From: Tamarix chinensis
Lineage: Eukaryota > Streptophyta > Magnoliopsida > Caryophyllales > Tamaricaceae
Assembly (NCBI GenBank): GCA_030549775.1
Contig: CM060171.1
Span: forward strand, 751,501-815,500
Direction of reading: 5' to 3'
Length of the DNA: 64,000 bases
Position 1 is the first letter of the stretch. The number at the start of each line of letters is the position of its first letter. Under the pieces are notes generated by a model that did no database searches, was not told the DNA's origin, and saw only the letters and a program-made list of their open reading frames with translations. Positions 12,061 through 22,432 of the stretch are shown here, piece after piece. The position numbers were made by a program, and so were the translations under genes.

Positions 12061-13261
12061 TTATGGTAATTTTGGTAAGAGAGAGATTAACCCATAATAT
12101 TTCCCCCTTATAGGTGAATCGAGTCAAAACCCTAAGGAGGCGTAGGAGTGTGCTCCAAACCTGGCGATGTTTTAGGTAAAGGTGTAGCTAAGGCCGCATG
12201 TGTGTTATGTGTCTTACATGCCTTGGATGTCCTGTATAATTATATGTCGTGTTCTATATGATATTATCTTAACTGTTTTATGTGTAGCGCAGCTCAGAAT
12301 AGAGGTATGTTCATGTGCTCTCTTTTGGTATGTGCTAATATGGATATGCTGCAAATTGTGACGTGATGTGATGTGGCCCTTAGGACATGCATGCTAGGTT
12401 GTTTGATGTGGTGATGTGGGATGGAGGCGTGAAAAAGAAAAATGGGAAAATAAGATAACCAAGGGGAAGTAAGTTGGCTAACGTAGGTAAGAATGACCTA
12501 AATAACCCGTGATCCATGAATGATGAATAAAATGGGGGGATTTAAATAAAATGAAAGAGTAGGAGAAACTAGGGTTTACATGGGAGGAACTAGGGTTTGC
12601 ATGGAAATTTTAGTGTTTGGCATGATAAATATCGAGGGTTTTGCATGGGATGGTTAGAGTCCGCATGGGGGCAAACTTTAGGTATGGAAAGTTGCCTCGG
12701 GGTGTGAGGAAGGTAATAGAAGTGTCGTTTGGGTGACTGGGGGCTTCGGGTGATAAATAGTACGTGAGACAATATAAGGGTGTGTAGGAGACCAGGTTAG
12801 GGTTTGGGAGGAAACCCTAATTTGATAAGGTGAAAAAAAGGAAATAATAAAAATAAATGAGGATGAGTGAGGTATGAGGGGAGAGTTGAATCTAAGAGTT
12901 GTGACATATGGGGTGTTAAAATAGTTTAGGACGTGTGAGGCAGAAAAGGATGGGCCACATAGGCCCAAATTAGGGTTTTTTTTTTCGAAGAAAACCCTAA
13001 GGAGGACGGTGAATGGGCTTAGTGGTATGAGGTAGTGGGCCTTGACCCACCTACATCAGAATTGGGCTTCTAGTGTGGGTAATGGAATAAAGAAGGGATG
13101 TCGGGGTAGTTAGGAGGTGCCGGAGTCTCAAGATATGGGACGGGCCCCTCTTGGAAGGATAGAAGTAGAAGATTGGTGGCATGCATGTCAAGAGTAAAAA
13201 TTATTGAATAAGGCACAAATAAGACACTAATCATTTAAAGAGGAAGATTGTTGAGCCAAGC

Positions 13262-13565
13262 CCAGACCGGTCCGCCGGCGAATAATAGTGGCCAGGAGCC
13301 GGGGTGCCCTGCATGACCGGTCCACCGACGAATAATAGTGGCCAAGTGCATTTTGCCCTGCATGACCATTCCACCGGTTATAATAGTGGGGGCTTCCGTG
13401 CTCGACAAACTAAACATAATGATGATAAGACATGGGAAAGACACAAGGTAATTACAGTGAAACACCATGAGAGTCGAGTCCAGATCGGTCCACCGGCAAA
13501 TAATAGTAGCCAGGAGCATTTTGCCTTGCATGACCGGTCCACCGGTGAATAATAGTGGGATTCCC
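13262..13565. repeat. CCGGTGGA tandem array of copy A (inverse orientation)
   Basis: At least five motif copies, read here as GACCGGTCCACCGG..AATAATAGTGG. They are the reverse complement of the arrays in copies B and C and confirm that copy A lies in the opposite orientation. Confidence 0.87.
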
Positions 13566-14689
13566 GCACTCGCATAGATTGATAAAGACTATAATGTGAA
13601 TCAACTATATTTATCAGAGATCTAAAGAATAAGTTATGCGGACCATAGCCGGTCTTCTTTATATATGTTACTGCATGCTGTGTGACTATGCCATGTATGC
13701 TATGTTGTATATTTTTGTATATTTAGCCTTAGCACACTGTTACCTTACTCAGTACGTAGCATACTGACCACCCGTATCATGGGTGCTGCTTATTCCCACG
13801 AGTAGAAGGCCCTTCTGACTTGGTGTAGGTCGGTGATTCTATCTTCGATGCCTATGACACTTACGAGGCATCGGGCGGGGCTAAGAGTTGAGCCTGGACA
13901 TAGCTTGGGGTTCGAGAGTGACATGGCCGGATTCTATCATCCATTTTATTTTTCCTGTATCATTATATTTTGTTTTATTCTGTTTTATGATGTTTTCTAT
14001 CGTTTGGTACTTTAAAACTGTACTTTTGGGCCGTATCTTTTGATTACCGCACTCTAATTTACTGTACAGTTAATGACTCATTTCTTTTATGAATGCTCAT
14101 TTTAATTACTGACTCATGTTTAATGTCTATCCCAATTAGCCTTAGCACTTGGTATTGGAACGGTAGAAGTGAATCGATCTAGTACTAAGTGTTGCGGTAA
14201 TATCCCCATAGTTTACATTTTTGTGATTTCGTTTCGGCTAAACCTTTTCATTAAACGAAAATTTTCAATTATAAATTTTGGGGGTATTACACTTATACTA
14301 TCCATAATTATTAATTAATTATTCAAAATGATTTGGAAGTACAAAAGTTATATTTAAAAATGATATAGAAGGAAAAAGGTTAATTTAAAAAAAATTAAAG
14401 TTACACAATTATTATATTGATACTTAAATTTGTAAAATTAACTATGCATTATTAATGTTGTAATTACCAGAAAAATAATAAATTCTATGATTTTTAATAG
14501 TTCACATGATTCGAATTTCTTTTAATTAAGGTCGGTTTATATATTAATGTTTGTTTCTTTTTTTTGGCCATGTTGTAAAATATTAATATTATCAAATTAG
14601 TTACTTATGATTTCCATTCTTTTGTTGCAATTGATTTGTATCAAATTCTAACAATGACAATGATGCCTTTATTTACCCTTCAAAAGATG

Positions 14690-14850
14690 TTGCCCGCTCA
14701 AAGTCCATATGGGCTATGAAATTTCATCTTCTTGAGTTATATGACTTACCAACATTTCAAAATCTAAGCTGTACATATAGTCTTGTGCATCTTCCAAGAT
14801 AATGAGGTTATATTATTCACATTGTCTTTTCAACACCTTATGTTTTAAAT
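14690..14850 (+). pseudogene. RPA-like (DUF223-type OB-fold) fragment of the Helitron
   Basis: Translation around 14695-14760 gives ARSKSIWAMKFHLLELYDLP, followed by TFQN. This matches the W..KV(R/H).(L/V)RL(Y/W)(D/E)VP.FQ pattern of replication-protein-A-like single-strand DNA-binding domains carried by plant Helitrons. After a frame change, a QDNE-containing stretch follows, in the place where the family has QDEEG. Stops at about 14800 and no start codon show that it is dead. Weakly recognisable OB-fold text may extend to about 15150. The identification is by pattern memory. Confidence 0.45.
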
Positions 14851-15989
14851 TTAGGCATAAAAAGATTATAATTTTATTAAAATAAATCAATATTTTTATT
14901 GCTGGAAGTAAGGACACATGCAACCATTGAACACCCTTTAATATCTAACTTCAAGTCAGTGATTAAAGTGGGTCATTTTTTTGCGATCAATTTTTTTGGT
15001 TCTTTACGATCGTAGAAAGTTTAAAACTATTTTTTACTACAAATATAAGTTTATCTTTATTGCCAAAACCAAAATCTTTGATATGGATGCTTCGGTTTTC
15101 ATTTCCTATTAATTGCTTCGAATTGAGTCTTCAATTAACAACCATGGAGATGTCTAAGTACATTGTTAAAAATATTGTGAATACACATATGACATATTAA
15201 AAAATGTATTACAAAAAAGGTAATGTAATGTCTACTATTATTTACATGTTTCTATGTTATTATATTCGAAAACTGATACATTTATCTTTAATTTATTAGT
15301 TACAATATAGTGTTATATTACGATTGACTCTCTACATAAAATGAAAATTTATATTCTCAAATATATTATTATGGAAACTTTAACATTTTAACAAACCAAT
15401 ATTTTACTACAAATTTAACCACAATATCCATTTCTAATGACAATAATTTTGCATACATATGATATACAGCATAACTCATCTATATGCATACTCTTTCATA
15501 TTTACTTAATTTAAAAGTTGGACAAGGATTTGTATCTTACATCTCCACGTAACATCTCAATGATATAGTTTGCCACAAATTATCACTCGTTTATAATTTC
15601 TAGTATCTAAACTATCAACCATGTAATGTCATAGGCATGAATTTTGCTTATCTTCACCTACACACAACGATTCAAAGTCAACGAAGATCTACAATTGCAC
15701 AACAATGAGCATCACATGATTCCAAGCAACATGAGAAAATGTGAAAAAAACTAACAACGTAGTGGATATAACTTCTACTACATAGCTCAATGGTTCAATT
15801 ATAGATGTAGAAGATAATGTGATTGAAAGTACTATAATGTTTCAATCAAGAATTGCTAGGATATGTCAAAATAGTGCATGGAATTTCCATGAAAATTACG
15901 ATATTGGTAAATCAAACTTAGGGTTAATTAAATTTTATCCTCACTACTTTACTTGATTGTTTCATAGAAAGACAAGTAATTTCTTTTAC

Positions 15990-16330
15990 ACAAATGGAAA
16001 ATTAATTATGCAACTGATATCATCCCCATTGGAACGTATTGACCTATTTTCTGCACAAACACCAAGAGAAAGACATTTTTAACAATTTGTATCAAGTTTT
16101 AACCACAATCAAGCATTCACATCTATTAGTGTACATATCGATGGATCAATTTCACATGCCATAAGGGGTCCTCCAATGTGTCTCGCACATAGTGTTATTT
16201 ACCATAGGATTAATATCTTTTTACCAACTAACAATGCTAAAAATAAACTTCCTTGATACCTACAAATATACATTTATGACACTAAACATGAGATACAAAA
16301 TTATATGTTAGAAAATACCCAATTTATGGT
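15990..16330 (+). pseudogene. Helitron helicase-like N-terminal domain remnant
   Basis: The reading is close to that of Helitron Rep N-terminal regions: SSPLERIDLFSAQTPRERHF, a stop, then FVSSFNHNQAFTSISVHIDG and IRGPPMCLAHSVIYHRIN. The family normally has PPLP.L..L......F...IR.YN..FAFTS.G...D......GP..F...G...HRIG.L. The following text, with YIYDT and Q.Y.L, fits the next block. Stops and frame changes make it a pseudogene. In a working element this domain precedes the HUH nuclease in one long polypeptide. Confidence 0.7.
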
Positions 16331-17099
16331 AGAGATACTAAAACACTTTAAGATTGTTCTTGATGATCATAACCCATTTGTTTGTGCATTTAATCAATGG
16401 GCACAACAACAAGATATATAAAGTTGTCACTTCATTATTAGATAACAACCCTCCAACATGCATTAATACTGTCTTCCTACCTCTTCTCAAGTTGCAGCAG
16501 TTATTGCTGGTGGGGATGAAATTGCAAACCTTTAAGATATAGATAATTGTTATTCAATCCCATGATGGTTCACTTCAATATTTCTAAGACACATCACCCT
16601 ATTATGGCCCACTATAATACCCTTTCTTACTACCATATGGTTCCTATGGTTAGGATATTAACCCTTGAAGTATTAACGGAAACCATGCCCACATGTAGAG
16701 ACTTCTATACTTTTCCTTGTTTATGTTCATTACAATCTTCATCTATTAATATATTAAAGTAAAGTGATTATGGATCATTTCGATTTTCCTTTATTGCTTA
16801 TCATTTTTGTCACTAGATGTAATTGAATGATACATCTCTCTTCCAAGTCGCTGGACATCTTTTGCAATAGTATGAAATAAAAGATTATGTCAAAATTGAG
16901 TCCCACTAATTATGTTGGATTTGTAATAACATAGAGAATTTCATCAAGGTCTACATGATTCACTACATATAGGACAAAATAATGTATTTATCCATCAAAT
17001 TGTGATAATCATTGGTTGAATTCATTCACATAATCATGATATATGTGTGTATTTTATATATTAACTCAATATTTTTTAGGAAATATCAATCACTAAACA

Positions 17100-18055
17100 A
17101 TCTTACTATTTTATTTTGTGGGAAGTCCTAAGGATATGCATCAAAGATATTAGGATGCCATTATAGAAAGCTAGATCTTATTCTAACCATCACATGTAAT
17201 CCATCTTGGGATGAAATAGGGAGGGAACTGCTTCTAGTCACCTCTAGATCATCTTGATTTACTTACAAAAAAATTTCATGCAAAATTCCAAGAGTTTAAG
17301 GATGGCATTGTCGATAAAGGGGTATTAGAGAAGGTGATAGCATGTGCTTATGTCATTGAATTCCAAAAGTGTGGACTTCCACATGTACACATGCTTATTA
17401 TACTTGATGGTGCATATAGACTTAATACCCTAAGAGAATATGATACCATAATTAGGGTAGAGATACTAATAGGGATGAAGAGCCCAAACTATAGCTATTG
17501 TTCTTAAACATATGATTCGTAGACCATGTGGCATACGAAATCCTAATTCACCTTGCATGTAAGATGGAATATGTAAATGATACTACCAAAAATCATTCAA
17601 TCCTAACATCATTCAAGGTCACGACTCATATCTCAGATATTGGCGAAGAGAATACTCTCCCATTACTCTACACACAACTAATAGAGTTATGGTTGACTAT
17701 AGAGGGGTTATCTCTTATAATCCATGCTTAGTTTTATGGTTTTATAGTATGATGGTCACATTAATGTGGATATTTGCAGCAATATCAAAAGTGTCAATTA
17801 TTTTTATAAAGATATATTGAAGGGACCTAATAGAGTTGTTATGGAAGTACATAACATCATAGTAGATGATGAAATTCAAAATTTTGTAGATGGTCATTAG
17901 GTTTGTTCTCCTAAGGTAATGTGGAAGGTTTTTGCGTTTATGCTGACAAAAATGTGTTATGCAATTGAAAATCTCCAAATTCACTTACAAGATAATCAGA
18001 TGATTACATTTAACCGTAATCAGAGTGTTTTAGAGATATTGGTGAATAAAGATTT
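17100..18055 (+). pseudogene. Helitron Rep (HUH rolling-circle nuclease) remnant
   Basis: Scattered over several frames are PRDMHQRY.DA (17125-17155), CNPSWDE (about 17192), FHAKFQEFKDGIVDKGVLEK (17275-17334), VIEFQKCGLPHVHMLIIL (17354-17407), RRPCGIRNPNSPCM (17518-17560) and IKSVNYFYKDILKG (17784-17825). The HVH at 17382-17390 is the metal-binding HUH motif of rolling-circle nucleases. In the usual YLYKYIYKG block, which carries the catalytic tyrosines, this copy has lost two aromatic positions (YFYKDILKG). With the stops and frameshifts, the nuclease cannot be active. The order of blocks matches intact plant Helitrons. Confidence 0.82.
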
Positions 18056-18329
18056 TTGATTCTCAATGTTAGAAGATTTTTTTTATACCAAGAATAATGA
18101 CGCATAAGATCCTAATGCATGTCAATATCTATATAGGGAATTCCCATCACATTATAGATGGATACTAAAAGATCAAGTTTAGCATATAAGGGAGACCAAT
18201 TAGAGAGTAATTAGCTATATATATATATATCGTGCCACCATTAGAAGGAGAACAATTTTATTTGCAAGTATTACTCAATCATGTTAGAGGTGCAAAATCT
18301 TTTGAGCATCTATGAAAAATAAATGACAT

Positions 18330-18546
18330 CACTTTTGTGACATTCAAAGAATTTGTAGAAAATTTAGTTCTACTTAGAAATGATGATATTATTAGAAAAT
18401 GTTTACAAGAAGTCTCAACCTTGAAAATGTCTACATCTTTACAAAGGTTATTTGCAACTATTTTAGCTTATTGTGAACCAATAAAAGTGCATGTACTTTG
18501 GGATGATTTCTTACCATTCATGTCCACAGATTATTCATTCCAATAA
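18330..18546 (+). pseudogene. Helitron Rep-helicase linker remnant
   Basis: The open stretch 18337-18546 encodes TFKEFVENLVLLRNDDIIRK and, further on, STSLQRLFATILAYCEP and LWDDFLPFMSTDYS. This closely follows the conserved region between nuclease and helicase in plant Helitron proteins (TF.EA...LGLL.DD.......E......SLR.LFA.IL..C.P..V..LW). The reading frame ends where the MITE at 18561 begins. The continuation resumes at about 19440 after two insertions. Confidence 0.72.
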
Positions 18547-18560
18547 TGACGGAACATTAA

Positions 18561-18777
18561 TACTCCATTTGGTTTCAGAAAAATTTTAAGGAAAAGAAAG
18601 AAAATGAGGAAAATAATATTTTGTGTTTGGTTTACATAAATTAATGAAATAGAAAAAGAGTGATAAATAAAATTATTAAACATTAGTTATTTGATTTTCT
18701 TTGAGGAAAATTTAAAAGAAAATACATTCATTTTAATTTTCTTTCCTTCAAATTTTATTAGAATCAAATAAAGCCTA
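18561..18777. mobile_element. MITE-like inverted-repeat element in the Helitron
   Basis: About 217 bp bounded by imperfect inverted ends: the left end reads CTCCATTTGGTTTC, and the right end in reverse complement reads GGCTTTATTTGATTC. Both continue into AAAATTT.AAGG. There is no coding content. I could not find a convincing target duplication, so the borders are approximate and the superfamily is open. Confidence 0.5.
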
Positions 18778-18832
18778 AATGTGAATATTTTGTTTCTTGA
18801 TCTTAATTCCGTATTGGTACCTCTGTCAAAGA

Positions 18833-19407
18833 TAGGGGGTGTTCATGGATTGCATATTCGGTAAAAAAATTTGGATATTCAAAGTTTCGGATCGGATAAT
18901 AAATAATCTGTCAGATATCCAAAACTTTCAAGTAAGCCACAATTGAAAAATATTAGATAAAAATTATTCAATTTAAAAATAAAAAATTGATCTAATTTGA
19001 ACAAATATGATCTAATGATTTGATTTGAGTATTAAATTACATTATATTCAATTAGTAATTTCAAATTTTGGATAATAATTAAATATTTAATCAAAATAAT
19101 AATTAAAAAGTATAAAATTTACTTACAATAAACACTCATTTCAAATTATACACACATATACATGATTGTATATAAAATAAAATTTTATAAAAAAATAAAT
19201 AGTGTTTAGAGTGTATAAGTATATAATTTATCGGATCAGATACTATTTATATTTGTCGGATCAAATATCTTATTTATTTGATCTTTTATTTATTGGGTTG
19301 AATATTTGATTTGATAAAAGTATCGGATTAGTTATTTGATATTTCGAATCAGATTAATTCAGATATCGGATCAGATCATTAGATATTGGATAACACAAAC
19401 AAACTTA
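18833..19407. mobile_element. Non-autonomous hAT-like element, 575 bp
   Basis: Flanked by 8-bp near-duplications GTCAAAGA (18825-18832) and ATCAAAGA (19408-19415). The ends are weakly inverted (TAGGGGGTGTTC against TAAGTTTGTTTG). The interior is made of degenerate (A/T)TCGGATCGGATAT-like repeats typical of plant non-autonomous hAT elements. It splits the Helitron between the linker and helicase regions. The class is moderately supported because the terminal match is poor. Confidence 0.55.
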
Positions 19408-19439
19408 ATCAAAGATATTTTAAGACTATGTTTTGCCAA

Positions 19440-19704
19440 ACATCAAACATGAACTTAGCAATGCATAACAAATGCCAATTGTCATCACATAAGAAGTTTA
19501 CATTGTAGTTTCAGAAGATGATATCCATTGTGTACAAAAACTAAATGCTCAACAACTGATTTCTTATGATGTGATAATGGATGCTATTAACTACAAAAGG
19601 AGTATCTTCTTCTTTTTATATGGACTAGGATGATTTTAGAGAACATTTTTATGCAGGGATTTTCTTACCAATGTTAGATGTAAAGGGAAAATTGCATTAG
19701 CAGT
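19440..19704 (+). pseudogene. Helitron helicase, start region with destroyed Walker A
   Basis: Translation near 19540-19625 gives LNAQQLISYDVIMDAINYKR, then IFFFLYGLG. This corresponds to the start of PIF1-type Helitron helicases (LN.EQ..A.D.I..A......FFVYG.GGTGKT). The Walker A that should follow is broken by two stops in the GLG..F..RTF stretch (about 19628-19654). GKIALAV near 19685 is the next recognisable block. The hAT-like insertion at 19705 cuts the frame there. Confidence 0.7.
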
Positions 19705-20017
19705 TAGGGTTATTGACAAATTAAGCTAGTTTGTGAGCCTTTTGAGCTCAGCTTATTAATGGCTCGGCTCGGCTCGATTATTAAACAAATCAAGCTTGAG
19801 TATAATACATTTGAGCTCAAGATCATTTATAGTGCAAAAACTTGTGAGCTTGACTCCTTTACCACCAAAGTTCGGGAGTTGCCTCGCTAAAAGTTCGGCT
19901 CGACTCGTTAAAAGCTCGGCTCATTTATAAACAAGCCAAGTTCAAGCTTCATTTTAGGCTCATTTAGTAAATGAGCTGAGCCTAAGCCTACCCCAGATCA
20001 GCTTGTTAACTGCCCTA
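19705..20017. mobile_element. Non-autonomous hAT-like element, 313 bp
   Basis: Terminal inverted repeats TAGGGTTATTGACAA (left) and TAGGGCAGTTAACAA (right, reverse complement). It is flanked by 8-bp duplications TTAGCAGT (19697-19704) and TTGGCAGT (20018-20025), which differ at one base. The interior holds degenerate GGCTCGGCTCG repeats. An 8-bp duplication plus a TAGGG end is the hAT signature. It interrupts the helicase between GKIALAV and the next block. Confidence 0.8.
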
Positions 20018-21345
20018 TTGGCAGTAGCTAGCTTAGGTATTACTACTACTAACTTGCATATGGGAAGAATGACACACTTAGCATCTAGGCTTCTACTACA
20101 ACCAAATGCATCATCAATGTGCTCGATAAGTAAACAATATGATTTAGTAGAGTTGTTATGACTTAATTCTCTTAATATATGGGATGAGGCCCCAGTGATC
20201 CATTGTTATTCATTTTAAGCTTTTGATAGAACCTTAAGAGACATAACTAATATTGATCATCCTTTTGGTAGTAAATTCATAGTCACTTGAGATGATTTTG
20301 TCAAGTTCTTCATGTTATCACTAAGGGTACAAATGCACAAATAATGGATGCTTCATTGGTGAGATCTCCTTTATGGAATCAAGTCCAAGCTCTTCGATTG
20401 ACATAAAATATGAGAAGCATCAATGATCCAAATTATGCTCTTTTTTTTTTACTTTGAGTATAAGATGGAATTGAACCAATAATTGCAAATGACATGATAA
20501 GGGAATTTATTTCTACAAATTTTATATAGTAATATTTTTATCATGATTTGATTTTACATTATTATTTCCAACTGTTATAATATTTTTTTTTTCAAATATA
20601 GGCTAGCGGAATCCATGGTATACCTATGTCAGTGGATGGTCCATTACAACAACTTATTAACAAATTCTTTCCAACTATTAATCTTCATGCACATGATAAA
20701 AACTATATGATGAATCATGCAATTATTATGCCTAAAAATGAAGATGTTCATAAGATCAATGTAAATATCATTCAAACTTTTATCGGTAAAGATAAAATAT
20801 ACTATTCTCATGACTATGTCCCAAAGGATAATAGAAATTTATATCAACCTGGGTTCTTGAATTCAATCAATCCATCCAGTCTACCTCCATATATCTTATA
20901 GTTAAAATCGTGTACCTATTATGCTTCTTATAAATATTGATCTTAGAGCTAGGTTATGCAACGGAACACGACTTATGTGTTGTTAGGTAAGGGATAATCA
21001 TATTGATGCTAAAATTTTGATAGACCATTTATGAGAAACAATGATGTTTATTCCACATATGTTGCCCAAAATATCTAATGATGTTGGGTTGCCATTTGAC
21101 ATAATTCAAGTGCAATTTCCTATTTGCTTAAGATTTACATTAATTATTAACAAATCTCAAGGCCAAACAATTCCAAAGGTTGGCATATATATTCCAAACC
21201 ACGTGTTTAGTTATGGACAGTTATAGGTAGCATTGTCATGTGAAGTTAACCAAAATAAAATAATTTTTTTGGCGGAGAAAGGAAGTATCCACGTAAATCT
21301 AGCACATACACCAAAAAGGTGGTATTCAAAGAAATACTTCTATAA
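20018..21345 (+). pseudogene. Helitron PIF1-like helicase, C-terminal part (decayed)
   Basis: Open stretch 20626-20901 includes HAIIMPKNEDVHKINVNIIQ and LYQPGFLNSINPSSLPPYIL. Then come VPIMLLINIDLRARLCNGTR (about 20908-20967) and, at 21041-21226, FPICLRFTLIINKSQGQTIP with KVGIYIPNHVFSYGQL. The next codons read YVALSCEVNQ, and KKVVFKEIL follows near 21315. These are the late helicase motifs of plant Helitron proteins: LCNGTR, the INKSQGQT motif, and FSHGQLYVALSR. Stops and frame changes lie between the blocks. Sequence at 20026-20620 is only weakly recognisable (NLHMGRMTHLASR-like text at 20045-20100). Confidence 0.85.
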
Positions 21346-21818
21346 TGATAAGATTTATAATATAATGCGGATATTGTTGATGCTCTATAATTAACCATTT
21401 ACTTTCCTACTTTGTTTATTTAATGGCATTCCTAGTATTTTAATTTCATATTTCAGGTCCTTCAATGTAGTATGGATAGTCAAAGTATAATGCAAGATTA
21501 CATGACATGTTGTTATTCACCCTATATAATTTTAAAGAGCCCTCCAATTTTATGTTCATTATCAAGTCTTTGGTATAATTATAATTTTATGTAATTGAAA
21601 TCTATTTTTATCATATCAATACCAATACCAATAATATTAATATATTTCTATCTTATCAATACCAATAGCATTAGGATTATGATTACTATTGCATAATTTT
21701 TTTGCTTCATTTGTTTATATGACAATAAATTATTTCAAATAACATGTAATCATAATCTATTTATTAATAATGATTTTCAGTACTACACACTTAATAAACA
21801 ACCTTTTTTGATGAACAA
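21346..21818. other. Helitron 3' non-coding region
   Basis: AT-rich sequence between the last helicase codons and the terminal hairpin. It includes a short near-direct repeat (ATCAATACCAATACCAATAA / ATCAATACCAATAGCATTAG) at about 21618-21677. No gene seen. Confidence 0.6.
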
Positions 21819-21846
21819 GCACACATTGTGTGCATGAAAAATCTAG
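21819..21846 (+). repeat. Helitron 3' terminus: hairpin and CTAG
   Basis: GCACACATTGTGTGC forms a 6-bp stem with a 3-base loop. It is followed nine bases later by CTAG and then T. This is the standard 3' end of plant Helitrons (hairpin, 10-12 bases, CTRR, inserted before T). Confidence 0.9.
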
Positions 21847-22021
21847 TAAAAAAATTAGAAGGTGAAAAGGTTGACAATGAAATTAAAAAATATCATTAAA
21901 GTTATTTGAAATTTTAGAACCAAATACCAAAGTAGCCCAATTTAATTTTAGAAATACCAAAATAGTCATTTGGCCAAAACACTAACTAAAATAGTACTTT
22001 TTGATTTGACATTGGGTTGAA

Positions 22022-22096
<75 letters not shown>

Positions 22097-22432
22097 AAAT
22101 CATTTCAATTGGCATGTTCAACTTTAACAAAATTTGTGATAGAGCACACCATAGTCGGTGCATTTAGTTAGCTTAAAAATCAAATCGCTCCCTTTATATT
22201 GATAATTCCATCTTGTTCTTCTTCTATCCTTTGCATCCTCATTCAAATCCTTCAAACTCTCTCAAAAAGTCTTTTTTCTCCTCCTTCCTCTCTCCCTCTA
22301 CAATCTCTCATTTCAAAAGATTTTCTTGCACTAAATACCAAACTATTTATGCATTATCATACTTGAATCTCACCTCTCCATTCAATTAAGTTAAGGTATA
22401 TTTTTAATTGATTGAATATTTTGATATCTAGT
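21847..22432. other. AT-rich spacer with compound microsatellite
   Basis: Flanking DNA right of the Helitron. It holds a (TA)20(GA)14 compound microsatellite (22027-22094) and a CT-rich stretch (22200-22310). No protein-coding signal recognised. Confidence 0.6.
22027..22094. repeat. (TA)20(GA)14 microsatellite
   Basis: Uninterrupted TA dinucleotides to 22066 followed by GA dinucleotides to 22094. Confidence 0.95.

Larger units (their letters stand above)
10840..14291 (+). mobile_element. Long-LTR family, copy A, right part (plus sense, 3' LTR end at 14291)
   Basis: Continuation of the plus-sense LTR after the insertion of copy B. In order: TATA-containing promoter region, Pro-coding-like C-rich leader (11040-11450), ATT/TAA triplet-rich tract (11480-12060), a stretch resembling the middle of other copies (12100-13200), the CCGGTGGA array in inverse orientation (13260-13565), then a CTAGTACTAAGTGTTGCGG box and the end GGGGGTATTACA. 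The segment is followed by CTTAT (14292-14296), the presumed target duplication. Its partner would lie left of the window. Because the left end is missing, I cannot say whether this is a solo LTR or part of a larger element. Confidence 0.82.
14292..21846 (+). mobile_element. Decayed autonomous Helitron
   Basis: About 7.55 kb. The 3' end is diagnostic: a 6-bp-stem hairpin GCACACATTGTGTGC (21819-21833), nine bases, then CTAG (21843-21846) followed by T. The contents fit a plant Helitron: an RPA/DUF223-like fragment (14690-14850), Helitron N-terminal domain (15990-16330), Rep with HVH (17382-17390), and PIF1-like helicase pieces (19440-21345). Every part has stops or frameshifts. The 5' end appears to be at, or a base or two left of, 14292: the text CTTATACTATCC right after the LTR resembles the TC-TATACTA start of plant Helitrons. 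This implies that copy A inserted almost exactly at the Helitron terminus. The element is itself invaded by three small elements (18561-18777, 18833-19407, 19705-20017). Confidence 0.88.
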
